Source: Bacillota bacterium (GTDB lineage: Bacteria; Bacillota; UBA994; UBA5500). Taken from it: 39,370 nt of DNA. Position 1 is the first letter of the stretch; each line of letters starts with the position of its first letter. The position numbers and the translations under genes were made by a program. Of the stretch, positions 15,538-23,512 are shown piece by piece. Below the pieces are notes generated by a model that searched no databases, was not told the DNA's origin, and saw only the letters and a program-made list of their open reading frames with translations. The stretch spans positions 1-39,370 of the forward strand of contig JAEZJZ010000079.1 of NCBI GenBank assembly GCA_023436245.1, written 5' to 3'.

Positions 15538-16638
15538 TCAGGATATCTGCAGACCGCACAGCAGGTCCATCAGGCCGAGAAACTTGTTCTGCATCTCGCT
15601 GCGATACTGCTCGGGCTCGATGCTTCTCCGTCTGTAGGGCCTGGCACCGCACTCGCCGAAGTAGACCAACAGGGTTTCGATCTTGTAGGCGACCCAGATT
15701 GGATAGCATTCTTCTAGCAAAGTTTCAACCGAAACCGTTTGCCCAGTCGCTGCGTTGTACAGGTCCAAGAAGCTTACCGCCAGCTGTTCTCTGGAAGCAT
15801 ACTTCGGTTCGTGCCCATCGTCACCGCCGATCCACATGCCGATGTTGAAGAAACGCGGCCCCCAGAGGGTGTCCTCCAGGTCAAAGATGACGTGCCGTTG
15901 CTGCAGACTACTCCAGCCCATGTTGCGCGGCTTATGGTCCCAGTGGTATAGCCCGCGCTCCATCGTCTGCATGCGCTCACAGGCGACTGCCAGCAGGCGC
16001 TGAACTGCCGCCTCGGCCACGGCAGGAACTTTGCGCTTGAGGCTCCGGTGCAGCGGATCACGCTTGATTTCCTCGTACATGTTCTGCAGCTTGCTACGGT
16101 AAGGCCAGATCTGATCTCGTACCAGATCGCATTTCTTAGCGATCATCTGACGATACTCCGCGCTGACCTGAGTACCGCAGAAGCCAGCCGTTGCTGCTAC
16201 GAAAGGCTCCATCACCTCGCGGTCCGACATGAAGGCCGGATCATCATCCACATGGAACGGGTCCAGTGCCTCAGTGACAATGATATCCTGCTCATTCGGG
16301 TGACTGTAGTAGGCGAAGAGCCGCGGAATTGGCGCACCAGCCTGCGTCAGGTGTAGATAGTGTACTGCCTCATTCTGTTCCCGACTGCAGTGCCTTTTCA
16401 CAAAGAAGCGAGTGCTTTTGGTCGAGCCATCTGCCTGGTAGGAAACCTCCAGTATCGCCTTCTCGCCTCGACCGCCGTAGAAGGCTGGGTCGATGGCATC
16501 CACTCGGCGGATGCCGCAGGAGACAGCGTTCCCGCCCAGTTCGAGGATCTCGGCAAAGACACTCGCGTCAACCCCAAACAGGTCATCACTGGCGCCCAGT
16601 TGCTCTATCCTGACTGCCGTCCGCTCCTGCCTACTCAT
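15538..16638 (-). CDS. APH/choline-kinase-like phosphotransferase
   Basis: A 366-aa protein of the protein-kinase-like APH family. The catalytic loop reads HWDHKPRNMGW (Asp and Asn of HxDxxxxN) and the metal loop HVIFDLEDTLWG gives the second Asp. An N-lobe strand STRFFVKRH supplies the likely ATP-binding Lys. These are hallmarks of aminoglycoside phosphotransferases, homoserine and choline kinases and CotS-like spore proteins. The substrate is unknown; resistance should not be assumed. The start ATG 16638 overlaps the stop of the HD-CHAP gene by eight bases (ATGAGTAG), so the two are made together. No clear separate ribosome site is seen, supporting coupling. Spore-former context makes a CotS/YutH-like role conceivable. 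Confidence 0.75.
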   Translation of the reverse strand: MSRQERTAVRIEQLGASDDLFGVDASVFAEILELGGNAVSCGIRRVDAIDPAFYGGRGEKAILEVSYQADGSTKSTRFFVKRHCSREQNEAVHYLHLTQAGAPIPRLFAYYSHPNEQDIIVTEALDPFHVDDDPAFMSDREVMEPFVAATAGFCGTQVSAEYRQMIAKKCDLVRDQIWPYRSKLQNMYEEIKRDPLHRSLKRKVPAVAEAAVQRLLAVACERMQTMERGLYHWDHKPRNMGWSSLQQRHVIFDLEDTLWGPRFFNIGMWIGGDDGHEPKYASREQLAVSFLDLYNAATGQTVSVETLLEECYPIWVAYKIETLLVYFGECGARPYRRRSIEPEQYRSEMQNKFLGLMDLLCGLQIS

Positions 16639-17686
16639 CCGAAACCTTTGCCCCCATACTGCAAGCCAGATAGTCATAGCCATCCTCGATACGAATAAAC
16701 CCATTCACTTGCTGCGTTCGGTGCCGCAAGAACAGGCCGGAGCGGTTCTCGACATTACCTTCGGCGGTGGTAATCTGATCACCGTCAACCCTCAGAACTA
16801 CGCCAATGTGGTCGTGAGGTAGATCGGAGACCAGTCGATCAAAGATGACCAGATCGCCGCGCTCGGGAACGAAACCGGGCTCGTCTGGCCGATGGAAGAA
16901 GCGGGTTTCCGGCAACACCGCCCATTCCAACCAAGCGGGCACGGCGGCGAAGCGGCGAGCGACCAGTTGGTGCTTGATCGGCAAGAAAAGCCCTGCCTGC
17001 AGTGCACAATGATAGACGAAAGAGGCGCACCAATCGAAACCCCGCTCGACGGTCGCGCCGGGGAAATAGCGAAGCAGCGGGTAGACATCGGGCCCACTCT
17101 GACCGGCGTTGCCAACCAGGGGCTGACCGGCCAGGCGCTCGGCCGAGTCGGCCAGGCGTAGCCTGACCCCGGGCAGGGCAGTAGGCGAAGCTGCATGCGT
17201 GGACTCGGCGCACGCGAACTTCTGCGGAAGTCCGAGCTCCTGCAGCGCGAGACCCAAGCGTTGAGCAACTGCTGGAGCCACCAGTTCCTCCGGGTCGTGC
17301 CAATAACGCTGCAGCACATCGGCATCCTTCAGCGTTTCGGCGTATGGTCCGTGTTTGAACTGCTTATCGCTGTGGCAAAAGATCGAGCGCCAAATCAGGC
17401 GCTGCTCGGCAGCGGTAAACAAGCCACTGTCGCGCAGAATAGGTCGCGCCTCCTCGGCGCTGTTCTGGGCATGCAGGTCGGCGAGGCCAGTTCTGTAGGT
17501 ATAGATATCGTGCAGCATGCCAGCTGCGGAGGCCAAGATCGGATCCAGCCCTCGCCGCTCTGCCAACTGGGCCGCTATTGCCGCCACACCATACAGGTGA
17601 ATGCAGCCGGCGTGCTGTCGTTGCCAGTCCGCCTGGGCCCGCAGCGTGTCATCCACAATCCTGCGCAACTGTTCCAACCGGGTCAT
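16631..17686 (-). CDS. Fusion of an HD phosphohydrolase domain and a CHAP amidase domain
   Basis: A 351-aa two-domain protein. Residues 1-150 form an HD domain: H in CIHLYGVAAIA, the HD pair in AAGMLHDIYTY, H in IFCHSDK and D in LKDADVLQRYW. Residues 190-345 look like a CHAP (NlpC/P60-like) domain: the nucleophile Cys in GFDWCASFVYHCALQAG, then ERGDLVIFDR, the His in DHIGVVLRVDG and a polar residue in TTAEGNVENRS. CHAP domains cleave peptidoglycan or other amide bonds; HD domains act on phosphates. No signal peptide is present, which is odd for a wall hydrolase. ATG 17686 follows AGGGGGAA. A near-consensus promoter lies just upstream (17721-17749). The fusion with an overlapping kinase gene is unusual and suggests an intracellular pathway. 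Confidence 0.8.
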   Translation of the reverse strand: MTRLEQLRRIVDDTLRAQADWQRQHAGCIHLYGVAAIAAQLAERRGLDPILASAAGMLHDIYTYRTGLADLHAQNSAEEARPILRDSGLFTAAEQRLIWRSIFCHSDKQFKHGPYAETLKDADVLQRYWHDPEELVAPAVAQRLGLALQELGLPQKFACAESTHAASPTALPGVRLRLADSAERLAGQPLVGNAGQSGPDVYPLLRYFPGATVERGFDWCASFVYHCALQAGLFLPIKHQLVARRFAAVPAWLEWAVLPETRFFHRPDEPGFVPERGDLVIFDRLVSDLPHDHIGVVLRVDGDQITTAEGNVENRSGLFLRHRTQQVNGFIRIEDGYDYLACSMGAKVSDE

Positions 17687-17720
17687 TGCCGATTCCCCCT
17701 CTACCTACATTTGCCATCTC

Positions 17721-17749
17721 AGTATAAGGGGAAGTAGCCATGATGGCAA
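17721..17749 (-). promoter_or_regulatory. Sigma-A-type promoter for the HD-CHAP/APH operon
   Basis: On the minus strand TTGCCA (complement of 17744-17749) is followed after exactly 17 bases by TATACT (complement of 17721-17726), about 35 bases before ATG 17686. Both boxes are one mismatch from consensus. Confidence 0.75.
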
Positions 17750-17768
17750 TAGTTCTTTGTCGACAATC

Positions 17769-19715
17769 CTATCTGACGGCATTCACCAGGGCATGGAAGC
17801 GAACTTCGCTGTCTCCGGCCTTGGCTGTGCCGGAGAAGATGTACCGCAGATCCCACTGGTCATTTCTGGCCAGTTCTCGATGTCTTGGAACGTAAACCAA
17901 CTGCACTGACGTGATGCTTGACTCAATCACCTGAAAGCGCGCCGCTGGCAGGCCGGATAGTTGATCCTCCAGATAGATAGTGGCATCGTTGTCGAGCAAC
18001 CGCTGCCACGCCTGCTCAGGGGTGATCAGCTTCTTTGCTTCGCTGAGTTGCATCGGCAGCGCCAGATGCACCATGGTGACAGCGCCAAGGTCTCCCCTGC
18101 GAGCGATGTCCGTTACTTGCACCTGGACAGAGAGGTAAGAGCGTGATCCGTTGCCATCCAGCCCGCCTGCCGGGATACCTTCATAGAAGAGGCCGAACAG
18201 CACCGTGCAGTATTCGTCAGAGACTCCAGGCGACTCGGGGACGATGGCTGGGAGCAACTCGGGCTCTCCCAGTGTCCCGGGCAGAGCCGGAAGTTGCTCC
18301 ACCAGTTGCCGGGCGACCGCAACCGCCTGCTGCTGGTTCAGCCTGGTCGCAAACTGCTGACTGCTCTGCCAAGTACCCCGCCACATCCAGCCTTGATTCC
18401 AGGAGGTGACGGTCGGATAGCCCGGGTCGCTCACGCCTCTGCTAGCAAAGAAGTCCTTCAGGGCGGCATTCTCGGCTTGCGAGACGGACAACGGTCGCTC
18501 ACTGATGACAGCTGCCGCCACCGGCGCCTGTGGTAGTTCGGCATCCAGGCGATAGTTCCCGGCGTTTCGTCGTTCCTTTTGCTCCAGGAGTGAAACGTAA
18601 GCCACGAAATCTGCCGCGCCGCCGCGAGCAGGGCTGTACTCTCCCCGGAAAACAGCGACCGGCACCAGGTACGGGGTGTAGTCGAGCGAGTATGCCACCT
18701 GATATGCCAGCGACGCCTGCTCTACCTTGGCATGGCCGGCATCCAGCGGCTGCCAGGCGGCGGACTCAAACTCGCCTTCGCCACGTTGCAGGGCCGCCAG
18801 AGCATCTTCATAGGAGATAATCGGCAGGGTGAAGCTACCGGCTTCAGCATACCAACCTCCCTCCGCTGACACGACCTGGCCAGACCGGTCAACCGTCACC
18901 TGAAAAGATGGCAGGCGGCCAATCACAGGCAGGCCGTCTGGGCCCGTCCCAGGGCGCAGGGAAACCCGAAAGGAGCCCCACTCCCCAGCGATGCAATCGA
19001 TCTGGTAATCATCCGGGAGAACGACCACTGTCTTAAGCCAGGACAAGGCAGCTTGTTCCGCCCCAGCGGCTTCGATGGCGCTGCTCCCGGCCGTTGCGCG
19101 ATCGCTGCGCGAATAGTACCAGCTGCCAAGGCGCAAATCGAGAAACAGCTCATCAGCAGCTACCCCATCCTCCACCACCGTCTCTGCTCCGCGCACTGTC
19201 ACCAGACCTCCGCCCCGAAGTATCCTGCCGTCTTCGATACCCATCGACTCCGCCAGCCGCAGGGCATCTTCCTCATCCAACTCGGGGCGCAGCAGCTGCT
19301 GCACCAGCATCGTCTCTGGCAGTGCCGGTAGATCCCCTGCCTGCTCCCAGGTAACCAACCGCAGCCCGTCTTCACCAGTGCGGAATGATAGCTGGTCGCT
19401 GGCTCCCGCCACACTTTGGGTCCGGAGCGGGCCCAACCCGGCGACTCTGTCATCGTTCCGCCAAGTGCCCCAGCCAAGACTGCCGATCAGCACCGCCAGC
19501 AGCGCAGCCGCCACCATCCCGAGCCGCGGCCAACTCCAAACCGCCGAGGGCCGCCTGCGGCGAGGCCTGCTGGCTGGCTGATCCCGCGCGGTCAGTGGCA
19601 TGTCCGCCAAGCGCTGGCTCAGCTCTGCCGTTAGGGCTGGTGACGGCAGCGCGCGCAGCGATTCGCCCAGTGTGCCTTCCAGTTGCTCCAGAGTGACAGT
19701 TCGTCTGCTACGCAT
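17769..19715 (-). CDS. Membrane-anchored anti-sigma-like protein with large extracytoplasmic region
   Basis: A 648-aa protein whose start (ATG 19715) overlaps the stop of the ECF sigma gene by eight bases. A short cytoplasmic part (about 1-60, containing LEGTLGESLRALPSPALTAE and an Arg-rich RPRRRRPSAVW) precedes one membrane helix at about 65-85 (LGMVAAALLAVLIGSLGWG). The remaining ~560 residues are outside. They contain two similar segments, IISYEDALAALQRG...YLVPVAVFRG and LITPEQAWQRLLDN...DLRYIFSG, of the kind found in secreted Firmicutes regulatory proteins of the YcdB/YycH-like type. The layout and gene overlap point to a transmembrane anti-sigma or sensor that holds the sigma factor, though I do not see a canonical zinc-binding anti-sigma motif. 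The signal sensed is unknown. Confidence 0.75.
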   Translation of the reverse strand: MRSRRTVTLEQLEGTLGESLRALPSPALTAELSQRLADMPLTARDQPASRPRRRRPSAVWSWPRLGMVAAALLAVLIGSLGWGTWRNDDRVAGLGPLRTQSVAGASDQLSFRTGEDGLRLVTWEQAGDLPALPETMLVQQLLRPELDEEDALRLAESMGIEDGRILRGGGLVTVRGAETVVEDGVAADELFLDLRLGSWYYSRSDRATAGSSAIEAAGAEQAALSWLKTVVVLPDDYQIDCIAGEWGSFRVSLRPGTGPDGLPVIGRLPSFQVTVDRSGQVVSAEGGWYAEAGSFTLPIISYEDALAALQRGEGEFESAAWQPLDAGHAKVEQASLAYQVAYSLDYTPYLVPVAVFRGEYSPARGGAADFVAYVSLLEQKERRNAGNYRLDAELPQAPVAAAVISERPLSVSQAENAALKDFFASRGVSDPGYPTVTSWNQGWMWRGTWQSSQQFATRLNQQQAVAVARQLVEQLPALPGTLGEPELLPAIVPESPGVSDEYCTVLFGLFYEGIPAGGLDGNGSRSYLSVQVQVTDIARRGDLGAVTMVHLALPMQLSEAKKLITPEQAWQRLLDNDATIYLEDQLSGLPAARFQVIESSITSVQLVYVPRHRELARNDQWDLRYIFSGTAKAGDSEVRFHALVNAVR

Positions 19716-20235
19716 CGCTTCCCATCCTCTCTCGCATGTTCTGCAGTGCGCGAAAAGCCAGCTGTTTGATCGCGTTTGGCGAACGATCCATGATCCTGGC
19801 CACTTCGATCAAGCTGAGGTCCTGCACGTAGCGCAACACCAACACTTGCTGCTGCGTCTCTGGCAGGCCGGCCAACTGCCGGCGCAGATCCAAGCGTTCC
19901 GGCGTGAACTCCAGTTCCAGCTGTGGAGACGCCGGGTTGTTCTCCAGCGACAACCCGCCGGGTTGTTCGCGCCGTCGGTACCCGCTCGTGATCGTGTTGC
20001 CGGCGATGCGATAGAGCCAGTGCACGAACGGAATACCCCGCTCCTGATAGCGAGGCAGATACTCCCACGCTTTCAGGAACACCTGCGCCACTACATCTTC
20101 CGCGTCGACTCGGTTGCCGGTCCGGTAGTAGGCATAGCGCAGCAGCGCCGGCAGGTGCTGTTCATACAACCGTCGGAAAGCTGCTTCATCCATTCCAGCA
20201 AACCCATGCACTTGCACTTCCCCAACACTCCGCAC
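19708..20235 (-). CDS. ECF-type RNA polymerase sigma factor
   Basis: A 175-aa sigma-70 family factor with only regions 2 and 4. Region 2 reads FRRLYEQHLPALLRYAYYRT, then the conserved DAEDVVAQVFLKAWEYLPRY and FVHWLYRIAGNTITSGYRRR. Region 4 reads LAGLPETQQQVLVLRYVQDL then SLIEVARIMDRSPNAIKQLA, a helix-turn-helix for the -35 box. The start is taken as GTG 20235, seven bases after AGGGGG; GTG 20241 and an internal ATG before DEAAF are alternatives. It is co-translated with the membrane protein that follows, a typical sigma/anti-sigma pair. The upstream GTAACC and CGGG spaced about 16 bases apart might be an autoregulated ECF promoter, which is only suggestive. Confidence 0.9.
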   Translation of the reverse strand: MRSVGEVQVHGFAGMDEAAFRRLYEQHLPALLRYAYYRTGNRVDAEDVVAQVFLKAWEYLPRYQERGIPFVHWLYRIAGNTITSGYRRREQPGGLSLENNPASPQLELEFTPERLDLRRQLAGLPETQQQVLVLRYVQDLSLIEVARIMDRSPNAIKQLAFRALQNMRERMGSDA

Positions 20236-20325
20236 CGGCACACCCCCTCATGCTTCTACCATCATAACCCGGCAGGCCAGCCACAGGTTACGCCCTTGAT
20301 GGATATTTCTCCGGACGAACGCAAA

Positions 20326-20348
20326 GCCCTGCGGGAAACCCGCAGGGC
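20326..20348 (-). terminator. Terminator of the 20383-21279 gene
   Basis: GCCCTGCGGG (20326-20335) and CCCGCAGGGC (20339-20348) form a perfect 10-bp stem with a 3-base loop. On the minus strand it is followed by TTTGCGTT. It lies 35 bases after the stop codon at 20383. Confidence 0.8.
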
Positions 20349-20382
20349 CAACTTATGCCAAAGGTTCTGTTGCTCGTGCTCT

Positions 20383-21279
20383 CTAGTCCTCCGCGCCAGG
20401 CTGGGCAACGGAAATGATGATCTCCGGCTTGACCAGGTTGCTGCGCAGGTGGGTGGTGCCGTTGATGGAGACTATCTCCCCGGCGTGCCCGGAGAGCACG
20501 CGCCAGAGCCCGGCATCCATCGGCAGCCGCCCGAAGCCGCTGGTCAGAATCAGGGTGGTGACCGTGTCCTCCTGGCCGGTGATTGGCACTCCGATCTCAT
20601 AGCCCAGGTACTCGCGCAACGCAGTATTGTCGATGCTACCGGCAATGATTCCGACCACGTTCAGGCTTGCCGCCTTACGCAGGGCGTCAGCCGATACGTC
20701 CGCTCCCGCGAGGATAACCGCCCCCGCCGCTTCCTTGGTAATATGCTCCGGCAAGAGAGTAGCCTCGGGATTAGGAGAGACTACCTGCAAGCGACCGTAT
20801 CGCTCCCCGCCGATGCCGAAGGTGCCAAACACGACTTTGGCGACGGCTTCAATCACAGCGCCTTCCTGCGGGATAATCTCCGCGACAATACCGGCCAGAT
20901 AAGCGACTGTGGACACGGGGATACTCGGCTCCCGAATGACTACTATCCCACTCTGAGGCGAGACGCTCTCGACGGTGCCAGCCCGGGGTGCGGTCACATA
21001 CTCCTTGCTGCGGCCAAAGAAACTGGTCAGGAGCGCCAACGGCTCACCGGCGTCGACTGCCTCCCCTTCCTGCTTCAACATGTAGCGGTGGATGTACTGC
21101 GGCTCAATGGAGAGCCTAGCGGCCACTCTCACCGGGATCGGCACGCCGGGGATCTCGGTGCGAGCCACCAGGGTATCGGCCTGCACCGACTGCCCCAGTT
21201 GAACGAGCACCTCACCCGGGATCGGCAAGCGGCGTGAGCGACTAATGGTCGCCAAAGCGGGGGCGGGAATCTGACTCAT
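20383..21279 (-). CDS. Beta-rich barrel-sandwich-like protein, paralogue of the 6234-7568 product
   Basis: A 298-aa protein, ATG 21279 with GAAGGTG upstream. The N-terminus reads LPIPGEVLVQLGQSVQADTL and later YVTAPRAGTVESVSPQSGIV, the Gly-turn and repeat-strand pattern of a barrel-sandwich domain. The second half contains GTFGIGGERYGRLQV, AAGAVILAGADVSADALRKA, GIIAGSIDN, LILTSGFGRLP and NGTTHLRSNLVKPEIIIS, which align with the operon protein at 6234-7568. It is shorter than that paralogue (298 versus 444 aa), lacking much of the N-terminal half and the C-terminal tail. No signal peptide or catalytic motif seen. It forms its own unit with a terminator and lies next to an ECF sigma pair and an AspT-like transporter. 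Function unknown. Confidence 0.78.
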   Translation of the reverse strand: MSQIPAPALATISRSRRLPIPGEVLVQLGQSVQADTLVARTEIPGVPIPVRVAARLSIEPQYIHRYMLKQEGEAVDAGEPLALLTSFFGRSKEYVTAPRAGTVESVSPQSGIVVIREPSIPVSTVAYLAGIVAEIIPQEGAVIEAVAKVVFGTFGIGGERYGRLQVVSPNPEATLLPEHITKEAAGAVILAGADVSADALRKAASLNVVGIIAGSIDNTALREYLGYEIGVPITGQEDTVTTLILTSGFGRLPMDAGLWRVLSGHAGEIVSINGTTHLRSNLVKPEIIISVAQPGAED

Positions 21280-21424
21280 GCTTACACCTTCTTCCCCAAA
21301 TTTGCGCCAACCCAGTTACTCATCTATATTCTGGCAGACGAAGCGATACCACGCTACGAAAGTGATGATGACGGTCTATTCGCCACTGGATCATCAATTC
21401 TCCTGCAACGCGATGGCAGCAAGA

Positions 21425-21447
21425 AGGGGCAAGCAATGCTTACCCCT
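21425..21447 (-). terminator. Hairpin, probable terminator after the AspT/YidE-like gene
   Basis: AGGGG-C-AAGC and GCTT-A-CCCCT form a stem with one mismatch and an AAT loop. On the minus strand it is followed by TTCTTGCT, a weak T-run. It lies about 70 bases past the transporter stop codon. Confidence 0.45.
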
Positions 21448-21499
21448 GATTTCTCCCTTGTTTGATCACATCTCTGAAGGACAGTAACACTGCGTGGAC

Positions 21500-21518
21500 A
21501 GCAACACTACGTGTTGCT
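21500..21518. repeat. Palindromic hairpin AGCAACAC-TAC-GTGTTGCT
   Basis: AGCAACAC (21500-21507) and GTGTTGCT (21511-21518) pair perfectly around TAC and overlap the stop codon of the transporter gene. A partial second copy, AACACTGCGTG, begins at 21486. The core CACTACGTG/CACTGCGTG recurs in the repeat unit at 31485-31614. Confidence 0.6.
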
Positions 21519-22779
21519 AAAGTGGCAGCTTGTACAGCAGCAGCACCAGGATAACCTTGCAGAGCAGACCCAGTGGATAGGTGGACCCGTAGCCGCCGGC
21601 TGCTTCGTTGCTGCCAGTCGAATCAATCGCGGCGCCCAGGCCGGGAGTCGAGGTCATGCCCCCACAAATCCCGCCTGAGAGCAGAATCCAGTTCATCTTC
21701 AGCACATAACGTCCGAACAGAAAACCAACCAGCAGGGCAGCACTGGTGGTGAGAATGCCAACCAGTACCAACATTACGTTCGGGCCAGCCATCGCTCCTA
21801 CCGCGCGATAGCCGTAGTTCAGGCCAACATAGGCCAGAAAATAGAGCAGAGCCACCTGTTTGACGACACCCAGAGCCTGATCACTCATGCGGAAATTGAA
21901 CGGCCCGATCCTGCCACGGCTGCCCAGAACCAAAGCTGACACTAGAATGCCGCCAGTAGTCTCTAGGCTGACCTTGCCCACGGGACCAAGGGGAATGGCG
22001 ATGCGGCCGATGATAAACCCGACGATGCAGACGAACATCAGGGCTGGGAAGTCGATGCCCAGGCCGCCAACCGGTGCGGACGTTTCACCCTCAGCTGACT
22101 TGCCCGCCAGTTCTTCCCGCAGGTTCTCACGCTCCTGCGCAACGTCGATGCGAAAGATGCGCGGCAAGAGCTGCATGCCCGTGATCACTGTGACCACACT
22201 GAAGGGATAGGCTGCAGCATAGCCCAGGCCGACGCTGGCCTGCGCGGCTCTGGCTGCTGCGGATGCCGGGTCAGCAAACAGCTTTGCGGCTGCCTCCAGA
22301 GCCACTCCCAATCCAGGGGAACTGGTCAATGCTCCCGTATATACACCGGCAATGGCCATCTGGTCCAGACCGGGAAGCAAGCGAAAGAGCAGGTAAGCCA
22401 CACCGGCTCCGGTGGAGGTGATCACCACTGCTAGAAAGAGAAACCTGATGCCATGGCCGCGGAACACCTTGGCCACATTCCGTGAGGCCTGCAGGCCCAC
22501 GGTCACCACGAACAGCACCAGCAGCAAGTCGAAGTAGGCCTTATCCACCAGTCCGCCTGCGAGAATGCGCTTGGCGTACTCCGGCACAGTCTGACCCGAC
22601 TGCCATGCGGTCAGGTATGGCTTGGCGGCCCAATTGTAGACGAAGAAGCTGAGGGCCATGCCAGTGAACAGCGTACCGGAGACACCCAGTTTGAACCGCT
22701 TGATGCTGACCTCGCCAAGCAGCAGCCCGGAGACTATCGTCACACTCATCAGGAAAAGAGGATTAGTGAGCAAGTCCAT
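21517..22779 (-). CDS. AspT/YidE/YbjL-type membrane transporter
   Basis: A 420-aa integral membrane protein with about ten to eleven hydrophobic helices. Two internal repeats carry the family's signature loop: GALTSSPGLGVALEAA in the first half and GGMTSTPGLGAAID in the second. This matches the AspT (aspartate:alanine exchanger) and YidE/YbjL group. The large central cytoplasmic region found in YidE/YbjL (TrkA_C) is replaced by a short charged loop (AQERENLREELAGKSAEGET). Substrate is not predictable; amino acid or carboxylate exchange is likely. ATG 22779 follows GGAAGGATG, and a good promoter lies at 22814-22842. Single-gene unit by spacing. Confidence 0.8.
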   Translation of the reverse strand: MDLLTNPLFLMSVTIVSGLLLGEVSIKRFKLGVSGTLFTGMALSFFVYNWAAKPYLTAWQSGQTVPEYAKRILAGGLVDKAYFDLLLVLFVVTVGLQASRNVAKVFRGHGIRFLFLAVVITSTGAGVAYLLFRLLPGLDQMAIAGVYTGALTSSPGLGVALEAAAKLFADPASAAARAAQASVGLGYAAAYPFSVVTVITGMQLLPRIFRIDVAQERENLREELAGKSAEGETSAPVGGLGIDFPALMFVCIVGFIIGRIAIPLGPVGKVSLETTGGILVSALVLGSRGRIGPFNFRMSDQALGVVKQVALLYFLAYVGLNYGYRAVGAMAGPNVMLVLVGILTTSAALLVGFLFGRYVLKMNWILLSGGICGGMTSTPGLGAAIDSTGSNEAAGGYGSTYPLGLLCKVILVLLLYKLPL

Positions 22780-22813
22780 CTGTCAAACATCCTTCCGTTC
22801 TTTACACCTTTTC

Positions 22814-22842
22814 AGTATACAGCAGCTGGCGTTGGCTGTCCC
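22814..22842 (-). promoter_or_regulatory. Promoter for the AspT/YidE-like gene
   Basis: On the minus strand GGGACA (complement of 22837-22842) is followed after 17 bases by TATACT (complement of 22814-22819), about 35 bases before ATG 22779. The -35 box matches consensus at four of six positions. Confidence 0.55.
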
Positions 22843-22882
22843 GCAGAAAACGCCGGCCAGCTACTCTGCTGGCACAACCAAC

Positions 22883-23449
22883 CTACGGCTGCAACTGACT
22901 GAAGAAGCCCTGCTTCACCCGCCAGGTCTCCAGGTCGACAACGGAAAGATCGGGCGACCGCAAAGACTGCCACTCAGCCTGTCCCAACGCGCGTCCGGAC
23001 AAGAAGCTGTATAGAGCCGTGAGAATCCGCCCCTGCGCAACAATGGCAAAGGACTGTCCGGCATGCCGCCTAGCCAGGCGCTTGACGCATCTGGCAATGC
23101 GCAACTCGGCCTGCTGACCATCTTCCAGCAGGTGCTGATGCACCGAGCGACCACCGCCGTCATCCTGCCACTGGACCCACGGGGCAACCAAAACCTCGCG
23201 CAAGTCCCATTCACATTCGGTCGGCATCTGCCAACGACGGGAGATGATGCGAGCGGTTTGCTCGGAACTAAGCTCCGGCCCATGATAGATAATCGCCACT
23301 CTTGCCCAAAGGCTGGCCTCAGCAATCGGTATGGTGAGCAGAACCCCTTCCGGAGACAATCGCCAGTCGGCCATTAGGACACCGGTCTCCACCCGGGTGG
23401 CGCTGTTTCTGACGACATATAGGGCATTGGCCTCAGAATCTACTGACAC
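22883..23449 (-). CDS. Histidine-phosphatase-fold protein lacking both catalytic histidines
   Basis: A 188-aa protein, GTG 23449 six bases after GGGAGGT; the earlier GTG in the same frame lies in the ribosome site. The order of motifs follows the histidine phosphatase (phosphoglycerate-mutase-like) superfamily: ALYVVRNSATR where active members have LYLVRHGET, WRLSPEG where they have PLTPEG, DLREV with the conserved Arg-Glu, and FAIVAQGRILTALYSFLSGR where they have VSHGGVIRAL, followed by DLSVVDLETWRV. Both the nucleophile His (RHG to RNS) and the second catalytic His (SHG to AQG) are gone, so phosphatase activity is unlikely. It may bind a ligand or partner. It lies downstream of the secreted protein gene, separated by a terminator. 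Confidence 0.7.
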   Translation of the reverse strand: MSVDSEANALYVVRNSATRVETGVLMADWRLSPEGVLLTIPIAEASLWARVAIIYHGPELSSEQTARIISRRWQMPTECEWDLREVLVAPWVQWQDDGGGRSVHQHLLEDGQQAELRIARCVKRLARRHAGQSFAIVAQGRILTALYSFLSGRALGQAEWQSLRSPDLSVVDLETWRVKQGFFSQLQP

Positions 23450-23467
23450 GAAATGACCTCCCACGTA

Positions 23468-23494
23468 GAAAACAGCCGGTGCCCAAACCGGCTG
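23468..23494 (-). terminator. Terminator of the secreted-protein gene
   Basis: CAGCCGGT (23473-23480) pairs with ACCGGCTG (23487-23494) around a 6-base loop. On the minus strand it is followed by TTTTCT. It lies 19 bases past the stop codon at 23513 and within the approach to the next gene's ribosome site. Confidence 0.75.
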
Positions 23495-23512
23495 CCCAAC
23501 CCAAATCCAGAT

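Noticed and set aside
15538..16638. APH-type protein considered as an aminoglycoside-resistance gene
   Set aside because: It has the kinase motifs only; it lacks other features specific to known resistance enzymes and is coupled to an HD-CHAP gene.
19600..21237. Long forward frame of 545 codons
   Set aside because: It lies antisense to the sigma factor and beta-rich protein genes, which have clear motifs; the forward product has none.
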